A stretch of 64,000 bases of DNA from assembly GCF_036075115.1 (NCBI RefSeq), contig NZ_CP107958.1, forward strand, positions 8,928,001 to 8,992,000. Reading direction: 5' to 3'. The notes under the pieces are model-generated. The model saw only the letters and a program-made list of their open reading frames with translations. It did no database searches and had not been told where the DNA came from. Of this stretch, positions 8,494-16,838 are shown piece after piece. The position numbers were made by a program, and so were the translations under genes. Positions within the stretch are counted from its first letter, which is position 1; every line of letters begins with the position of its first letter. This stretch comes from Streptomyces sp. NBC_00377. GTDB lineage: Bacteria > Actinomycetota > Actinomycetes > Streptomycetales > Streptomycetaceae.

Positions 8494-9339
8494 ATGCCCA
8501 CGACCGCCACCATCCGCACGCTCTCTGTCCCCGGCGCCACCCTCCACTTCCAGACAGAGGGCCAGGGCCCCGTCCTCGTTCTCTCCCAGAGCGGCGAGGG
8601 CGACGCGGACCGCACGGTCGACCTCGTCCCGTACTTGGCCGACACTTTCACCGTGGTCACCTACGACCGTCGAGGTCTGTCGCGCAGCACACTCGACGAC
8701 CCTGCCCGCCCCGTCACCATGGCCGACCACGCGGACGACGTCGCCCGGCTGCTCGCCGAAGTCGGTGACGGGCCGGCACTGATGGCCGGGTTCAGCATGG
8801 GCGCCGCCATCGGCCTCCGGACCGTGACCCGCCACCCGGGCCTGGTGGGCACACTGATCGCACACGAGCCTGTGATGCCGAACCTGCTGCCCGAGGCGGA
8901 CCGTGCGGAGCACGTGGCGGAGCTGACAGCCATCCAGGACGCATACACGGCCGGGGGCCTCGAGGCGGCTTTCCCGGCGATCGCCCGCCACCTCGGCATC
9001 GACCCGGCGCACGACACGACCGAAGAGGGGCTCACGCCCCAGCCGCTGACGGCCCACCGGAAGGACAACTTCGCGTTCTTCATCGGAACGGAGTTCACGG
9101 CCGTCACCACGGACGACCTCGACCGGGCGGAGCCGGTGCGGGCCGCGCGGGCGGCCGGCACGCGGATCATCCCTGCGACGGGCCGGACCACACGGCCGAC
9201 GGTGCACACCTACCGCTGCGCACTGGCGCTGGCGGCGCAACTGGACACGGAGCCGGTCCAGTTCCCGGGCGGCCACAACGGCAACACTGCGTTCCCCCGT
9301 GCGACGGCACAGGTGCTGAAGGACGTACTCGGGCAGTAA
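8494..9339 (+). CDS. alpha/beta-fold hydrolase
   Basis: 281 residues. After strand 'ATLHFQTEGQGPVLVLSQSG' and the usual 'VTYDRRGLSRST', the nucleophile elbow is 'MAGFSMGAAIG' (G-x-S-x-G), and the C-terminal histidine is likely in 'FPGGHNGN'. The oxyanion strand motif is SQSGEGD rather than HG. The ATG at 8494 is preceded by AAGGGGGAC, a good ribosome-binding site. The substrate is not determined; the adjacent MarR-type regulator suggests an inducible detoxification or degradation enzyme. Confidence 0.88.
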   Translation: MPTTATIRTLSVPGATLHFQTEGQGPVLVLSQSGEGDADRTVDLVPYLADTFTVVTYDRRGLSRSTLDDPARPVTMADHADDVARLLAEVGDGPALMAGFSMGAAIGLRTVTRHPGLVGTLIAHEPVMPNLLPEADRAEHVAELTAIQDAYTAGGLEAAFPAIARHLGIDPAHDTTEEGLTPQPLTAHRKDNFAFFIGTEFTAVTTDDLDRAEPVRAARAAGTRIIPATGRTTRPTVHTYRCALALAAQLDTEPVQFPGGHNGNTAFPRATAQVLKDVLGQ

Positions 9340-9489
9340 CTCCTCCAACGGCACACAGTAAGGACCTCCGCCGGAGAGCGTACGGACCCACCTGAAGCAT
9401 GGAAGTTACCTGACGGCGAGCCAGTCGCGGCCAGGCGCTGTCCGGCGGATCATGTGACTGCCGGATGACCGGCTCGTTGTTCCCGGCGT

Positions 9490-9921
9490 GGGGCGGGGTG
9501 ATCTGACGAATGCCGAGTGCGGCCGGTTGGAGCCGCACCTGCCGGCGTAGGGGCAGCGTGGCGGCCGGTGGAGCGATCACCGCAAGGTGATCAACGGGAT
9601 CCCGTTCCGGGTCAGGACGGCGTCCCGTGGCGTGATCTGCCGGAACGCTACGGCTCCTGGAAGACCGTCGCCGACACCAGCGCACCGACGAGGTCTCTGG
9701 CGGGCCCGGGGCGGCCTGACGTGCAAGATCCACCTCGCCGGCGAGGGGCGGTGGACCAACACGCTTGGACCCAGAGCACCACCGCCGTCGCAACGAGGTC
9801 GAACGGACCCATCAACCGGCTCAAGAACTCCCGTGCTGTCGCGACCCGTTACGACAAACGGGCCTACGTCTTGCACGGAACCGTCACCGCAGCGACCATC
9901 CGTCTATGGCTCCGCTCCTGA
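9490..9921 (+). pseudogene. IS5-family transposase relic, internally deleted and frameshifted
   Basis: Pieces of an IS5-type DDE transposase occur in order but in different frames. First comes 'DLTNAECGRLEPHLPA', then 'VPWRDLPERYGSWKTV', then 'GGLTCKIHLAGEGR', and finally the C-terminal 'NRLKNSRAVATRYDKRAY' with 'VLHGTVTAATIRLWLRS'. About half the catalytic core between the third and fourth pieces is missing, so the element cannot move itself. The interval 9340-9489 before it shows nothing. Confidence 0.75.
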
Positions 9922-9961
9922 TCCAGAGGGCAGGGCGGCACCCTGATCAGGGGCGGAACGC

Positions 9962-10372
9962 TCAGCCCGCGTCGAATGCCGCCTGCAACGCGTCCTCTGT
10001 GGGAGCTATGACAACCGCGTTTCCCTGAAGCTCCGCAGGAAGGTGGCCACGCTCATTCTCGTGGAAGATCAGTGCGCCACCGTCCTGAGGGACGATCGAG
10101 GCTCCGAGGGCTGCCGCCAGCCGGGCGAGCACGCCGAGCATCGCGCCACGGGCGAAGTGCGTCGCTGTCACGCACGGCATCCCGCTTTCGCCATGGGACT
10201 CGTGATACAGGTCCGCTTCGCCCCCGTCCTCCGCGCGTAGCTGGGAAAAGCCCTCTTCCGGACCGCCCGCCACCACGTACGGCTCCGTCACACGGCGGAA
10301 CCGTTCGGGGTCCAACGCGACAACCTCGCTGTCTACGAACCGGAGCAGGAAGATGCTGTAACTCACGGACAC
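9962..10372 (-). CDS. conserved hypothetical protein (136 aa)
   Basis: A single small soluble protein beginning MSVSYSIFLLRF. It has no signal peptide or membrane span. The pattern (a strand-rich first half with 'RRVTEPYVVAG', then the helix 'GAMLGVLARLAAALGASIV' and a strand 'GALIFHE') resembles small immunity-type or regulatory proteins of streptomycetes, but I do not recognise a named family. It stands alone between two transposase relics. Codon bias is typical of a real gene. Confidence 0.65.
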   Translation of the reverse strand: MSVSYSIFLLRFVDSEVVALDPERFRRVTEPYVVAGGPEEGFSQLRAEDGGEADLYHESHGESGMPCVTATHFARGAMLGVLARLAAALGASIVPQDGGALIFHENERGHLPAELQGNAVVIAPTEDALQAAFDAG

Positions 10373-10419
10373 ACTCTGCCATCCTCATGATCCGTCAGAC
10401 ACGCCCTAGCGGCGTGTAG

Positions 10420-10612
10420 GCGCAGGCCGGCGGTGCGGAAGGTGCTCAGGTCGTCCCGGACGACGATGACCGGGCGCCGAGTTGCAGGTGGGCGCGGACC
10501 ACGGGGTCGCGGTAGTCCTGCCAGGCGAAGCTTTTGCGTGCGTCTTCCAGGAGCGAGTGGAAACGGGACCGGTAGATCAGCCGGGCCCTCTCGCCGACCG
10601 CATCACGTCATC
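10420..10612 (-). pseudogene. IS630-family transposase relic
   Basis: The minus strand reads 'LIYRSRFHSLLEDARKSFAW' then 'QDYRDPVVRAHLQLGA', and after a frame change 'VIVVRDDLSTFRTAGLRLHA'. This corresponds to the 'SFxWxDYRDLLxxAHxQLGxPxVxVWDNLNxHxAxGLR' segment holding the second catalytic Asp of streptomycete IS630-like transposases. Only about 60 codons survive and the essential WDN is mutated to RDD. Confidence 0.55.
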
Positions 10613-10651
10613 AGTTCGGATGCTTGCGGGAATTCGCCTTGGCCTGGGGGA

Positions 10652-10820
10652 CTAGTGCCGCGACAGGCAACGTTCGCCCCGTCGCGACGCCCGGCACGCA
10701 CTCTCGCCGCACCGGCCGAAAGCCCAGGTACGTCCAGTACGAGGACTTCCGGCCGGCACGCCGAGAGCACCCACCGGACGCCGCTCCTTGACGGGCAAAC
10801 GTTGCCCGCCGCGGCACTAG
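10652..10820. mobile_element. 169-bp MITE-like element with ~31-bp terminal inverted repeats
   Basis: The left end CTAGTGCCGCG..GGCAACGTT (10652-10683) is repeated in inverted orientation at the right end (10790-10820), with about 28 of 31 positions matching. CTAG stands at both outer edges and could be a target duplication. The 105-bp core has no credible gene. The right end is 10 bp from the Nudix start codon, so the element now supplies that gene's promoter and leader. Size, long terminal repeats and lack of coding capacity fit a miniature inverted-repeat element moved in trans by a full-length IS. Confidence 0.65.
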
Positions 10821-10829
10821 CGTGACCGG

Positions 10830-11324
10830 ATGCCATCTGTGCACCTGCGTCATTCAGTGCGCGCGATCATTCTCGACGACGACGACTTCATCCTTCTCTG
10901 CCGGTTCGCGATTCCAGAGCCGGCGGGAACGGTGGTGTGGGCGGCTCCCGGCGGAGGGATCGAGCGGGACGAGACGCCGCTTGCGGCGCTGCGCCGCGAA
11001 CTCCAGGAAGAGGTGGGACTTGCGGTCAGGACCGACCCGCCGCACGTCTGGCATCAGGAAGTCGTGGCCCCTGGACATGCTGCGGGCTACGACGGCGTCG
11101 TCAACGACTATTTCCTCGTACGCACCGCCAGGTTCAATCCGCGCGGGACGATGTCCGACGACCAGCTCGCCGCGGAGAACATCAGCGGTCTCAAGTGGTG
11201 GCACCCGCGCGAAGTCGCCCGTTATGACGGTCCCGACCTGTTCTCACCCCGCGACCTTGCGACTCCTTTGACGGCATTGATCACCTCCGGTGTTCCAACC
11301 GGGCCGGTGCTGCTCGGCCTCTGA
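10830..11324 (+). CDS. Nudix hydrolase
   Basis: 164 residues. The Nudix box is intact: 'GGGIERDETPLAALRREL' continues QEEVGL (G-x5-E-x7-REUxEExGU), in the first third of the protein after strand 'VRAIILDDDDFILLCRF'. These enzymes hydrolyse nucleoside diphosphates linked to another moiety; specificity is unknown. The later 'KWWHPREVARY' is the usual C-terminal strand-helix. The ATG at 10830 has a poor ribosome-binding site because an inverted-repeat element ends 10 bp upstream. Confidence 0.9.
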   Translation: MPSVHLRHSVRAIILDDDDFILLCRFAIPEPAGTVVWAAPGGGIERDETPLAALRRELQEEVGLAVRTDPPHVWHQEVVAPGHAAGYDGVVNDYFLVRTARFNPRGTMSDDQLAAENISGLKWWHPREVARYDGPDLFSPRDLATPLTALITSGVPTGPVLLGL

Positions 11325-11338
11325 GCCGACAGTCCTCG

Positions 11339-11545
11339 TCATGGCGTGAGCGGGACTCCCTTGTGCAGGAGGGCGAAGCCCGCGCGGCCGGACATCTGGT
11401 GTTCGAGCGTCTTGATGCGGTTGATGTGCCTTTCGGCGACGTCCGAGTTCCTGGGCAGGGTCAGGCCGGCGACAACGGCGTCCTGGCCGTGGTCGATGCC
11501 CACGGCGAGCGTATGCAGGCTGGGCAGCGGTCCAGGGTCGGGGGA
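11339..11545 (-). pseudogene. ISL3-family transposase C-terminal relic
   Basis: The minus strand reads 'LPSLHTLAVGIDHGQDAVVA' then 'GLTLPRNSDVAERHINRIKT' and 'LEHQMSGRAGFALLHKGVPL'. This is the end of ISL3 transposases (GLTLPxSSGxVEGxVNRIKMxKRQMxGRAxxxLLRKRVLL). The catalytic E of VEG survives as AER. Everything upstream is lost or scrambled (to about 11760). It is in the opposite orientation to the ISL3 fragment near 2.3 kb, so the two are not halves of one simple insertion. Confidence 0.75.
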
Positions 11546-11806
11546 TCCGGCCGAGGCAGGAGCCGGCAGGCGCCGGCCACGAGGGTGACGCACCGCATCA
11601 CCGACCGCACCACCGGCCTCCTCGACGGCCTCGGCGAACCACCCGACGAGTCGGCCGACCGACCAGTGCGGGCCGAGAAAGGCGCGGGTCTTTGACGAAC
11701 TGGGCGGCGGACTCGCGGGGTTGGAGAGGCCGCTCGGCTCCGATCGGCCGCTAGCGCCGCACACTGTGGACGCGGCAGGAGCGGTGGGCCGTAGACCGTA
11801 CGGCGT

Positions 11807-11850
11807 GAAAAGGGGCCCGTTTACCGTGAGTCGGACGGGCCCCTTTTTTC
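11807..11850. terminator. bidirectional intrinsic terminator
   Basis: AAAAGGGGCCCGT (11808-11820) pairs with ACGGGCCCCTTTTTT (11835-11849) around a 14-base loop, giving a GC-rich stem with an A tract on one side and a T tract on the other. It works as a Rho-independent terminator in both directions. It lies beyond the stop codon of the small membrane protein at 11923-12429 and is the clearest terminator in the window. Confidence 0.9.
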
Positions 11851-11922
11851 ACGCGCCGCGCCGCGCCGCGCTACACCTGGCCCATGCGCGGGTTGCGTGG
11901 TCACCGCGCAGCATGTGGGTGG

Positions 11923-12429
11923 TTACAGGGCGGCCTTCTTGGCGCCGGAGAACGCTGCGAACGCGCCGATGGCGAGGAACAGGAAGGTCATCGGGTCGGC
12001 TGTCTCGCTCCAGCCCTTGGTCAGCACGTCGAAGTGCTCGGTGAACAGCGAGGCCGCGGAGACGCCGGTCTCGTCGGCGCCGATCATCGCGATGCCGATG
12101 AGCTGGCCGAGGTAGACCGCGCCCAGCGACAGCACGGCGCTGACCACGGGCAGTACCGGGTTGGGGCCGCCGATCTTGCCCGCCGCGAAGCCGATGAGGA
12201 AGCCGACACCGACGGCCGCGTAGCCGATCTCGTACTCGGTCGCGCCGACGATCCCGCCGTAGATACCGGCGGTGACCAGCGCCACGACGACGGCGACGAC
12301 CAGGCCCAGGGCGAGGTTGTTGCGGGCCGGCGCGGCCGGAGGCGTGAACGGCGCCGGGGGAGGCAGGGTGGCACCGGGCTGCTGGGCGAACGGGTTACCC
12401 TCGGACGGCGGCGGAGTTGGCTGGGTCAT
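11923..12429 (-). CDS. small proline-rich membrane protein (168 aa)
   Basis: The N-terminus (MTQPTPPPSEGNPFAQQPG, about 40 residues) is Pro/Gln-rich and probably cytosolic. Four hydrophobic segments follow: 'LALGLVVAVVVALVTAGIYG', 'IGYAAVGVGFLIGFAAGKIG', 'LPVVSAVLSLGAVYLGQLIG' and a last one near 'PMTFLFLAIGAFAAFSGAKK'. This layout is common in streptomycete proteins of unknown function. No catalytic motif is seen. The ATG at 12429 is chosen over the longer open frame because homologous proteins of this type begin directly with the Pro-rich tail. A strong terminator follows. Confidence 0.8.
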   Translation of the reverse strand: MTQPTPPPSEGNPFAQQPGATLPPPAPFTPPAAPARNNLALGLVVAVVVALVTAGIYGGIVGATEYEIGYAAVGVGFLIGFAAGKIGGPNPVLPVVSAVLSLGAVYLGQLIGIAMIGADETGVSAASLFTEHFDVLTKGWSETADPMTFLFLAIGAFAAFSGAKKAAL

Positions 12430-13040
12430 GACAGAATTCCCCCCATGGGACTGCTGCGACGAGTGGCGCGATGTGTGCGCACGAGTGTGCGACAAGGCGC
12501 CGAACACTAGCAGGCGAGGCGGCCCTCTTCACCAGGGATTACACGGGCGGTGCGGGTGGGAACCGGCTGACGGGCCCGCGCCGGGAGGTGCAGGAATCGG
12601 CGGGGAAGTCGAGGGGAATCGACGGGCAAACTGCTCCCGACGTGATCATGCCGCGCATGCCTTACTCAATGGCGTCGGCGGACTGGCAGGGCTGTCCGAG
12701 TCACGAGCCGAGGAGTGTGCCTGGCCCGCGCGTTAACCCGACCGCGCTCGTGGGCCGAACCGAACGTCGAGGCCGAACGTCGAGGCCGGACGGCAGCGTC
12801 ATCCGGGTGCTCGTGCCCAGTTCCGTTGTCTTCGATCGCGTGACGATCTCGCGTCGGCGGACGCCGAAGTCGAACCTGTGGTGCGTGACCTGGGGGCCTT
12901 TCGGCGGCGGAAGTCGACCTGCCGTAGAAGCAACAGGACCGTGCCCCCACCTCAGCGGGAGCGGAGCCCGGTCGCGGCGGCGCGCGACTGCGGCAAGCGG
13001 GGCATGCGGCGAGCGAGGTACCGCTCGGCGGCACAAAGGT
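12430..13040. other. gap without recognisable gene
   Basis: No frame shows a known domain or convincing codon bias. A 13-bp direct repeat (CGAACGTCGAGGC, two copies in tandem) lies near 12763-12790. The left edge should contain the promoter of the minus-strand membrane protein. Confidence 0.45.
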
Positions 13041-13078
13041 CGGGCCCCCTGCCACACCAAGCTGTGGCAGGGGGCCCG
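13041..13078. terminator. strong hairpin terminator downstream of tRNA-fMet
   Basis: CGGGCCCCCTGCCACA pairs perfectly with TGTGGCAGGGGGCCCG around a six-base loop (CCAAGC). On the minus strand it lies 4 bp after the tRNA CCA end. There is no long T run, but the 16-bp GC-rich stem is typical of Streptomyces terminators and is symmetrical. Confidence 0.8.
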
Positions 13079-13081
13079 ATT

Positions 13082-13158
13082 TGGTAGCGGGGGCCAGATT
13101 TGAACTGACGACCTCTGGGTTATGAGCCCAGCGAGCTACCGAGCTGCTCCACCCCGCG
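13082..13158 (-). tRNA. initiator tRNA-fMet (anticodon CAT)
   Basis: A full 77-nt cloverleaf on the minus strand begins CGCGGGGTGGAGCAGCTC. It has the D loop with GG, anticodon arm CTGGG-CTCATAA-CCCAG, T loop TTCAAAT and an encoded 3' ACCA. Base 1 (C) faces U at position 72, so the first pair is missing, and three consecutive G:C pairs close the anticodon stem. Both are initiator hallmarks and separate it from elongator tRNA-Met. The T stem GTCAG/CTGGC contains one G-U pair. Confidence 0.93.
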
Positions 13159-13614
13159 TCGCTGAGGAAACTGTACGTCAAAGTCCAGCCGCACGCCGAG
13201 AATTGTCCTGGTGGTCATCAAGTCCTACGACGTGGGGCGGAGCGGAGGGGGTGGCCCGCACAGGTCGACCGGTCATCGAAGGCCTCGCATCGTCCGTGCG
13301 GCCGGAAGTGGCGGAACCGGCACGGAAGCTGCTGCTGACGATGGACGAGGCGCGGTCGTTCCCGGACGTCTGAGGAAGGGGACAGAGTTCCACTTCACCC
13401 CAGCCCCGGTGCCGGGCCGGGCGATCGAGGCCGCGGAGAACCAGATTTCAGGCACGCACCGCACCAACTACCTCCCGCTGTCCCTGCTCGTGTTCGCCCA
13501 AGGTGTTCGCGTTCAGTTCCTCGATGGCGGCGACGGGGAGCGTATGTTCACCACTGGGACGGCATCGTGCCTTGGCGCTGTTCGATCGGCCGCCGGGGCC
13601 ACAGAACGACTCCC
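13159..13614. other. gap without recognisable gene
   Basis: This interval holds the upstream region of the tRNA gene and the downstream end of the GlxA regulator. An open stretch reading 'RPVIEGLASSVRPEVAEPAR' (about 13265-13372, + strand) has plausible codon use but no identifiable family. I see no repeat that would mark an integrated element at the tRNA. Confidence 0.4.
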
Positions 13615-14571
13615 TCAGGGACGGAAGGTGCGGCGGTAGGTGTCGGGTGGGACGCCGACGCTGCGGTGGAAGTGGCGGCGCAGGGTGGTGGCGGTGCCCA
13701 TGCCGGTGGCCGCGGCGATGGTGTCCACGGTGGCGTCGGTGGTTTCCAGCAGTTCCTGGGCGTGGCGAATGCGCTGGGTGTGGAGCCATTGCAGTGGCGT
13801 GGTGCCGGTGAGGTGCTTGAAGTGGCGGCCGAGGTGGCGTGAGCTCATGCGGGCCTGACGGGCCAGATCCTCCACGGTCAGCGGCTGGTCCAGCCTCTGA
13901 AGCGCCCAGGGGAAGAGCTCACCCAGGGGGTGGTTGCCTGGGGCGGGGAGGGGGGTGGCGATGAACTGGGCCTGGCCACCGTCGCGGTGGGGCGGGACGA
14001 CCAGGCGTCGGGCGATCTTGTTGGCGTTGGCCGAGCCGTGGTCGAGGCGGACCAGGTGCAGGCACAGGTCCATGGCGGCGGCCTTTCCCGCGGAGGTGAG
14101 GACGTCGCCGTTGTCGACGTAGAGGACGTCCGGATCGACGGTTGCCGCCGGGTGGCGCCGGGCCAGTTCCCGTGTGTGGCCCCAGTGTGTGGTGGCGCGC
14201 CTGCCGTCGAGCAGTCCTGCCGCGCCCAGGACGAAGGCGCCCGTGCACAGTGAGGCCACGCGGGCACCGGCCGCGTGGGCCGCTCGCACCGCCTCGACCA
14301 GCTCGGCGGGCGGGTCGCGGTCGGTGTCGGCCCAGCCGGGGACGATCACTGTGTCCGCTTGCGCGAGGTGGTCGAGTCCGTGGTCGGGTTCCAGGCGGAA
14401 GCGGTCGACGTGCACCGGACCCCTCCCGCAGAGGGAGAAGTCGTACCAGGGGTCCACGATGTGGGTCAGGTCGGCTCCGAAGACCTCGACGGCCACGGAC
14501 AGTTCGTAGTGGAGCATGCCGTCGGTGACGGCCAGCGCAACAGCGGGCATGTCCGAAACTGTACGCGCCAT
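13615..14571 (-). CDS. GlxA-type regulator (DJ-1/PfpI domain + AraC helix-turn-helix)
   Basis: About 318 residues in two domains. Residues 10-185 are a DJ-1/PfpI-like domain with 'ASLCTGAFVLGAAGLLDGRR' and ATTHW, the motif around the nucleophile cysteine. Residues 215-315 are the double AraC HTH, with 'LTVEDLARQARMSSRHLGRH' and 'TVDTIAAATGMGTATTLRRH'. Proteins of this class activate or repress neighbouring oxidoreductase genes, and this one is divergent from a saccharopine-dehydrogenase-like enzyme. The ATG at 14571 gives MARTVSD; a second ATG at 14550 is equally plausible and would place a 10-bp inverted repeat upstream of the gene. Confidence 0.9.
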   Translation of the reverse strand: MARTVSDMPAVALAVTDGMLHYELSVAVEVFGADLTHIVDPWYDFSLCGRGPVHVDRFRLEPDHGLDHLAQADTVIVPGWADTDRDPPAELVEAVRAAHAAGARVASLCTGAFVLGAAGLLDGRRATTHWGHTRELARRHPAATVDPDVLYVDNGDVLTSAGKAAAMDLCLHLVRLDHGSANANKIARRLVVPPHRDGGQAQFIATPLPAPGNHPLGELFPWALQRLDQPLTVEDLARQARMSSRHLGRHFKHLTGTTPLQWLHTQRIRHAQELLETTDATVDTIAAATGMGTATTLRRHFHRSVGVPPDTYRRTFRP

Positions 14572-14584
14572 GTCGTTTCCGACA
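14550..14584. promoter_or_regulatory. inverted repeat over the GlxA-regulator start
   Basis: TGTCCGAAAC (14550-14559) and GTTTCCGACA (14575-14584) form an inverted repeat (9 of 10 bases) with a 15-bp spacer. It lies between the regulator and the divergent dehydrogenase-like gene. The centre spacing of about two and a half helical turns suits an AraC-type protein. Binding is inferred. Confidence 0.45.
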
Positions 14585-14678
14585 CTCGTGCCGGGTGCTT
14601 CCGGAAGGACAGGATGTGGATGTCAGGCCGCGGCGGACCGACCTCGCAGCGGTCATTCACATACACGGGAGCGGGTTC

Positions 14679-15722
14679 ATGGAGTCAGGTCAGCTGGTGA
14701 CGGTGTTCGGCGCCTACGGTCACACAGGGCGGTTCGTGGTGGCGGAGCTGGCCGCACGTGGGTTCGTCCCGGTGCTGTCCGGGCGCAACGCGCAGGCCTT
14801 GGAAGAGCTGGCCCGCGAGCACGGGCTGGAGGCCCGGGTGGCGTCGGTCGACGACCCGGCCTCGCTGGACCGGGCCCTGGCGGGAACGGCGGCGGTCATC
14901 AACTGCGCCGGCCCCTTCGCCTCGACCATCGGCCCGGTGATCGAGGCCGCGCTCCGTGCGAACATCCCCTACCTGGACGTGGCCGCCGAGCTCGAGGCCA
15001 ACCTCGACACCTTCACCCACTACCGCGAGCGGGCCCGGGATGCGGGAGCGGTGATCGTCCCGGCCATGGCCTTCTTCGGCGGCCTCGGCGACCTGCTCGC
15101 CACCGCGGCGATGGGCGACTGGACCGAAGCCGACGAGGCGCACATCGCCTACGCACTCAGCAACTGGCACCCCACCGCCGGTACCCGGCTCTCCGGCGCG
15201 GTCTCCCGCGAGCGACGCGGCGAGCACCGCCTGCGCTATAGGGGCGGACAGTGGGAGCGCCGCACCGACGCCGCGCCCACCCTGGAGTGGGTCTTCCCGG
15301 AACCGATGGGATCCCGGCCGGTGATCGGGGAGTTCACGATGGCGGACGTCGTCACCGTCCCCCAGCACCTCTCCATCCCCGATGTGACCACCTACATGAC
15401 CGCCGAGGCGGCCCGAGACGTCGCCGCCCCCCACACGCCGGCCCCGACCGCCGCCGACGAGAGCGGGCGCTCGAACCAGACCTTCCTCGTCGACGTCGTC
15501 GTCCGCTCCGGCGGAGCCGAGCGCCGGGCCACGGCCGGCGGCCAGGACATCTACGCCGTCACCGCGCCCCTGGTCACCGAGGCCCTCGAGCGCGTCCTGA
15601 CCGGCCGCACCAAGACCGTCGGCGTCGTCTCCGCCGGCGAGATCTTCGACGCTCCTGACTTCCTGCACGCGCTCGACCCGCACATCACACTCGACCTGCA
15701 CCCGCAGAAGCAGAACGCCTGA
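14679..15722 (+). CDS. saccharopine dehydrogenase-like NAD(P)-binding protein
   Basis: 347 residues. The N-terminus has a Rossmann signature 'VTVFGAYGHTGRFVVAELAA' (GxxGxTG type), 'PVLSGRNAQALEELA', and 'AAVINCAGPFASTIGPVIEA', the typical saccharopine-dehydrogenase/trans-acting enoyl reductase motif. The C-terminal half is the alpha/beta domain with the 'EFTMADVVTVPQHL' region. Members reduce or isomerise diverse substrates and true lysine metabolism is unlikely. The ATG at 14679 (GAGCGGG upstream) is preferred to a longer frame. It is divergent from a GlxA-type regulator. Confidence 0.85.
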   Translation: MESGQLVTVFGAYGHTGRFVVAELAARGFVPVLSGRNAQALEELAREHGLEARVASVDDPASLDRALAGTAAVINCAGPFASTIGPVIEAALRANIPYLDVAAELEANLDTFTHYRERARDAGAVIVPAMAFFGGLGDLLATAAMGDWTEADEAHIAYALSNWHPTAGTRLSGAVSRERRGEHRLRYRGGQWERRTDAAPTLEWVFPEPMGSRPVIGEFTMADVVTVPQHLSIPDVTTYMTAEAARDVAAPHTPAPTAADESGRSNQTFLVDVVVRSGGAERRATAGGQDIYAVTAPLVTEALERVLTGRTKTVGVVSAGEIFDAPDFLHALDPHITLDLHPQKQNA

Positions 15723-16279
15723 CTCGAGCCATGCGCCCGGCCGTCGGACGCGCGCGCTCGGCGAGCTGCGACGACATGGGCGTCGGCGTCCTCGTCCGAT
15801 CCCGCCAAGAGTCCCGCTCCGGGCGGTCGTTCGGAGCCGGTGCCGCAGTGGATGGTAGAGGTCGTGGAACGGCTTCTATCGCTGTGGACGCCGCCAACCG
15901 GGCAGGGCACAGCTGAGGAAGTGCTTGCCGGTCGCGAGGGGCCCCGGCTCAGGGCGTCGCCCTGGAGGCCGCGCGTGAACGCGACACCGAGCGCGGCCGG
16001 TCATATCTGCTCATCACGACCGAGGAGAGCAGTGACACCCTCGAGCCGGTCCGCCGCGCAGGGGCCGTCGGCGACAGCGTCACCGTGCAGGTGCCGCACC
16101 TGCACGGCCACGGACTGCGTCCTGCGGTGCTGTATCCGAGCCACTGCGGCGCGACAGCGTATGGGGGTGCGGCCGACGGGACGCTGATCCTGACGCTGCC
16201 TCGCCGGGCACCGCTGTGCTGCTGGGCCTGCCTGGGCGGTCATGGAATGGCCCCGACCTCGGAACGGCGGGCTCGCGGC
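15723..16279. other. gap with possible decayed coding sequence
   Basis: A + strand stretch at about 15960-16190 has clear third-position GC bias ('ARERDTERGRSYLLITTEES' then 'VTVQVPHLHGHGLRPAVLYP') but no start codon, no stop in context and no family I recognise. It is probably the tail of a lost gene. Confidence 0.4.
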
Positions 16280-16296
16280 AACGAAATAGTTTCGTT
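16280..16296. promoter_or_regulatory. palindrome AACGAAA-N3-TTTCGTT before the DUF1569 gene
   Basis: This perfect 7-bp inverted repeat sits in a markedly AT-rich patch, 24 bp before the start codon. The following TATCAC could be a -10 element. The arrangement looks like a TetR-type operator overlapping a promoter with a very short leader. The binding protein is unknown. Confidence 0.55.
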
Positions 16297-16319
16297 TTGT
16301 ATCACTGTAAGCTCTTGGC

Positions 16320-16772
16320 ATGTCCTCGATCGATCTCGCCCGGCTCGCTGAACGGCTGCACCAGAACCTCGGCCGCCCCGAGCGCGAGCTGCTGGCGCCG
16401 GGAAGTTCCTGGACTCTGTCCCAGACGCTTCAGCACTGTGCCCAGACCGTCCGCTACTCCGTGACCGGCTATCCCGCGCTCAAGCCGGCCCTGTTCCGCG
16501 CGACGGCAGGCACCCTGGCCAAACGGGTCTTCCTGCGTCGCGGCGCCATGAAGCACTCGCTCGCTGCGGAGATCGACGGGGCGCCACCCCTGGACCCGGA
16601 ACTGCCAGTGACGGAGGCCGCGGCCGGCCTTACGGACGCGGTGGCACTGTTCGCCAGCCACACGGCAGAGCACGCCCCCCACCCCGCCTACGGACGCTGC
16701 ACGCACGACGAGTTCGCGCGACTGCACGCCATGCATCTCGCCGAGCACCTTCCCGGCCTGGTGGACGCCTGA
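16320..16772 (+). CDS. DUF1569 / DinB-superfamily protein
   Basis: 150 residues forming a predicted four-helix bundle. 'WTLSQTLQHCAQTVRYSVTG' and the C-terminal 'ARLHAMHLAEHLPGL' hold histidines at positions where DinB-like proteins bind metal, and 'AHPPHPAYG'-like sequence (HAPHPAYGRCTHDEF) is the conserved DUF1569 turn. Function is not established for this family. The ATG at 16320 is only about 10-15 bp beyond the probable promoter, so the mRNA may be nearly leaderless. It is convergent with the monooxygenase gene. Confidence 0.82.
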   Translation: MSSIDLARLAERLHQNLGRPERELLAPGSSWTLSQTLQHCAQTVRYSVTGYPALKPALFRATAGTLAKRVFLRRGAMKHSLAAEIDGAPPLDPELPVTEAAAGLTDAVALFASHTAEHAPHPAYGRCTHDEFARLHAMHLAEHLPGLVDA

Positions 16773-16838
16773 CAGCACGCCAAGCCGGGGGTCCGGTGAC
16801 ACCTCGCTGGATCGTGCGCTCGGTACGATACTCCCTGG

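Noticed and set aside
13082..13158. tRNA-fMet as an integration site for a mobile element
   Set aside because: I found no integrase gene, no duplicated tRNA 3' end and no att-like repeat in the window.
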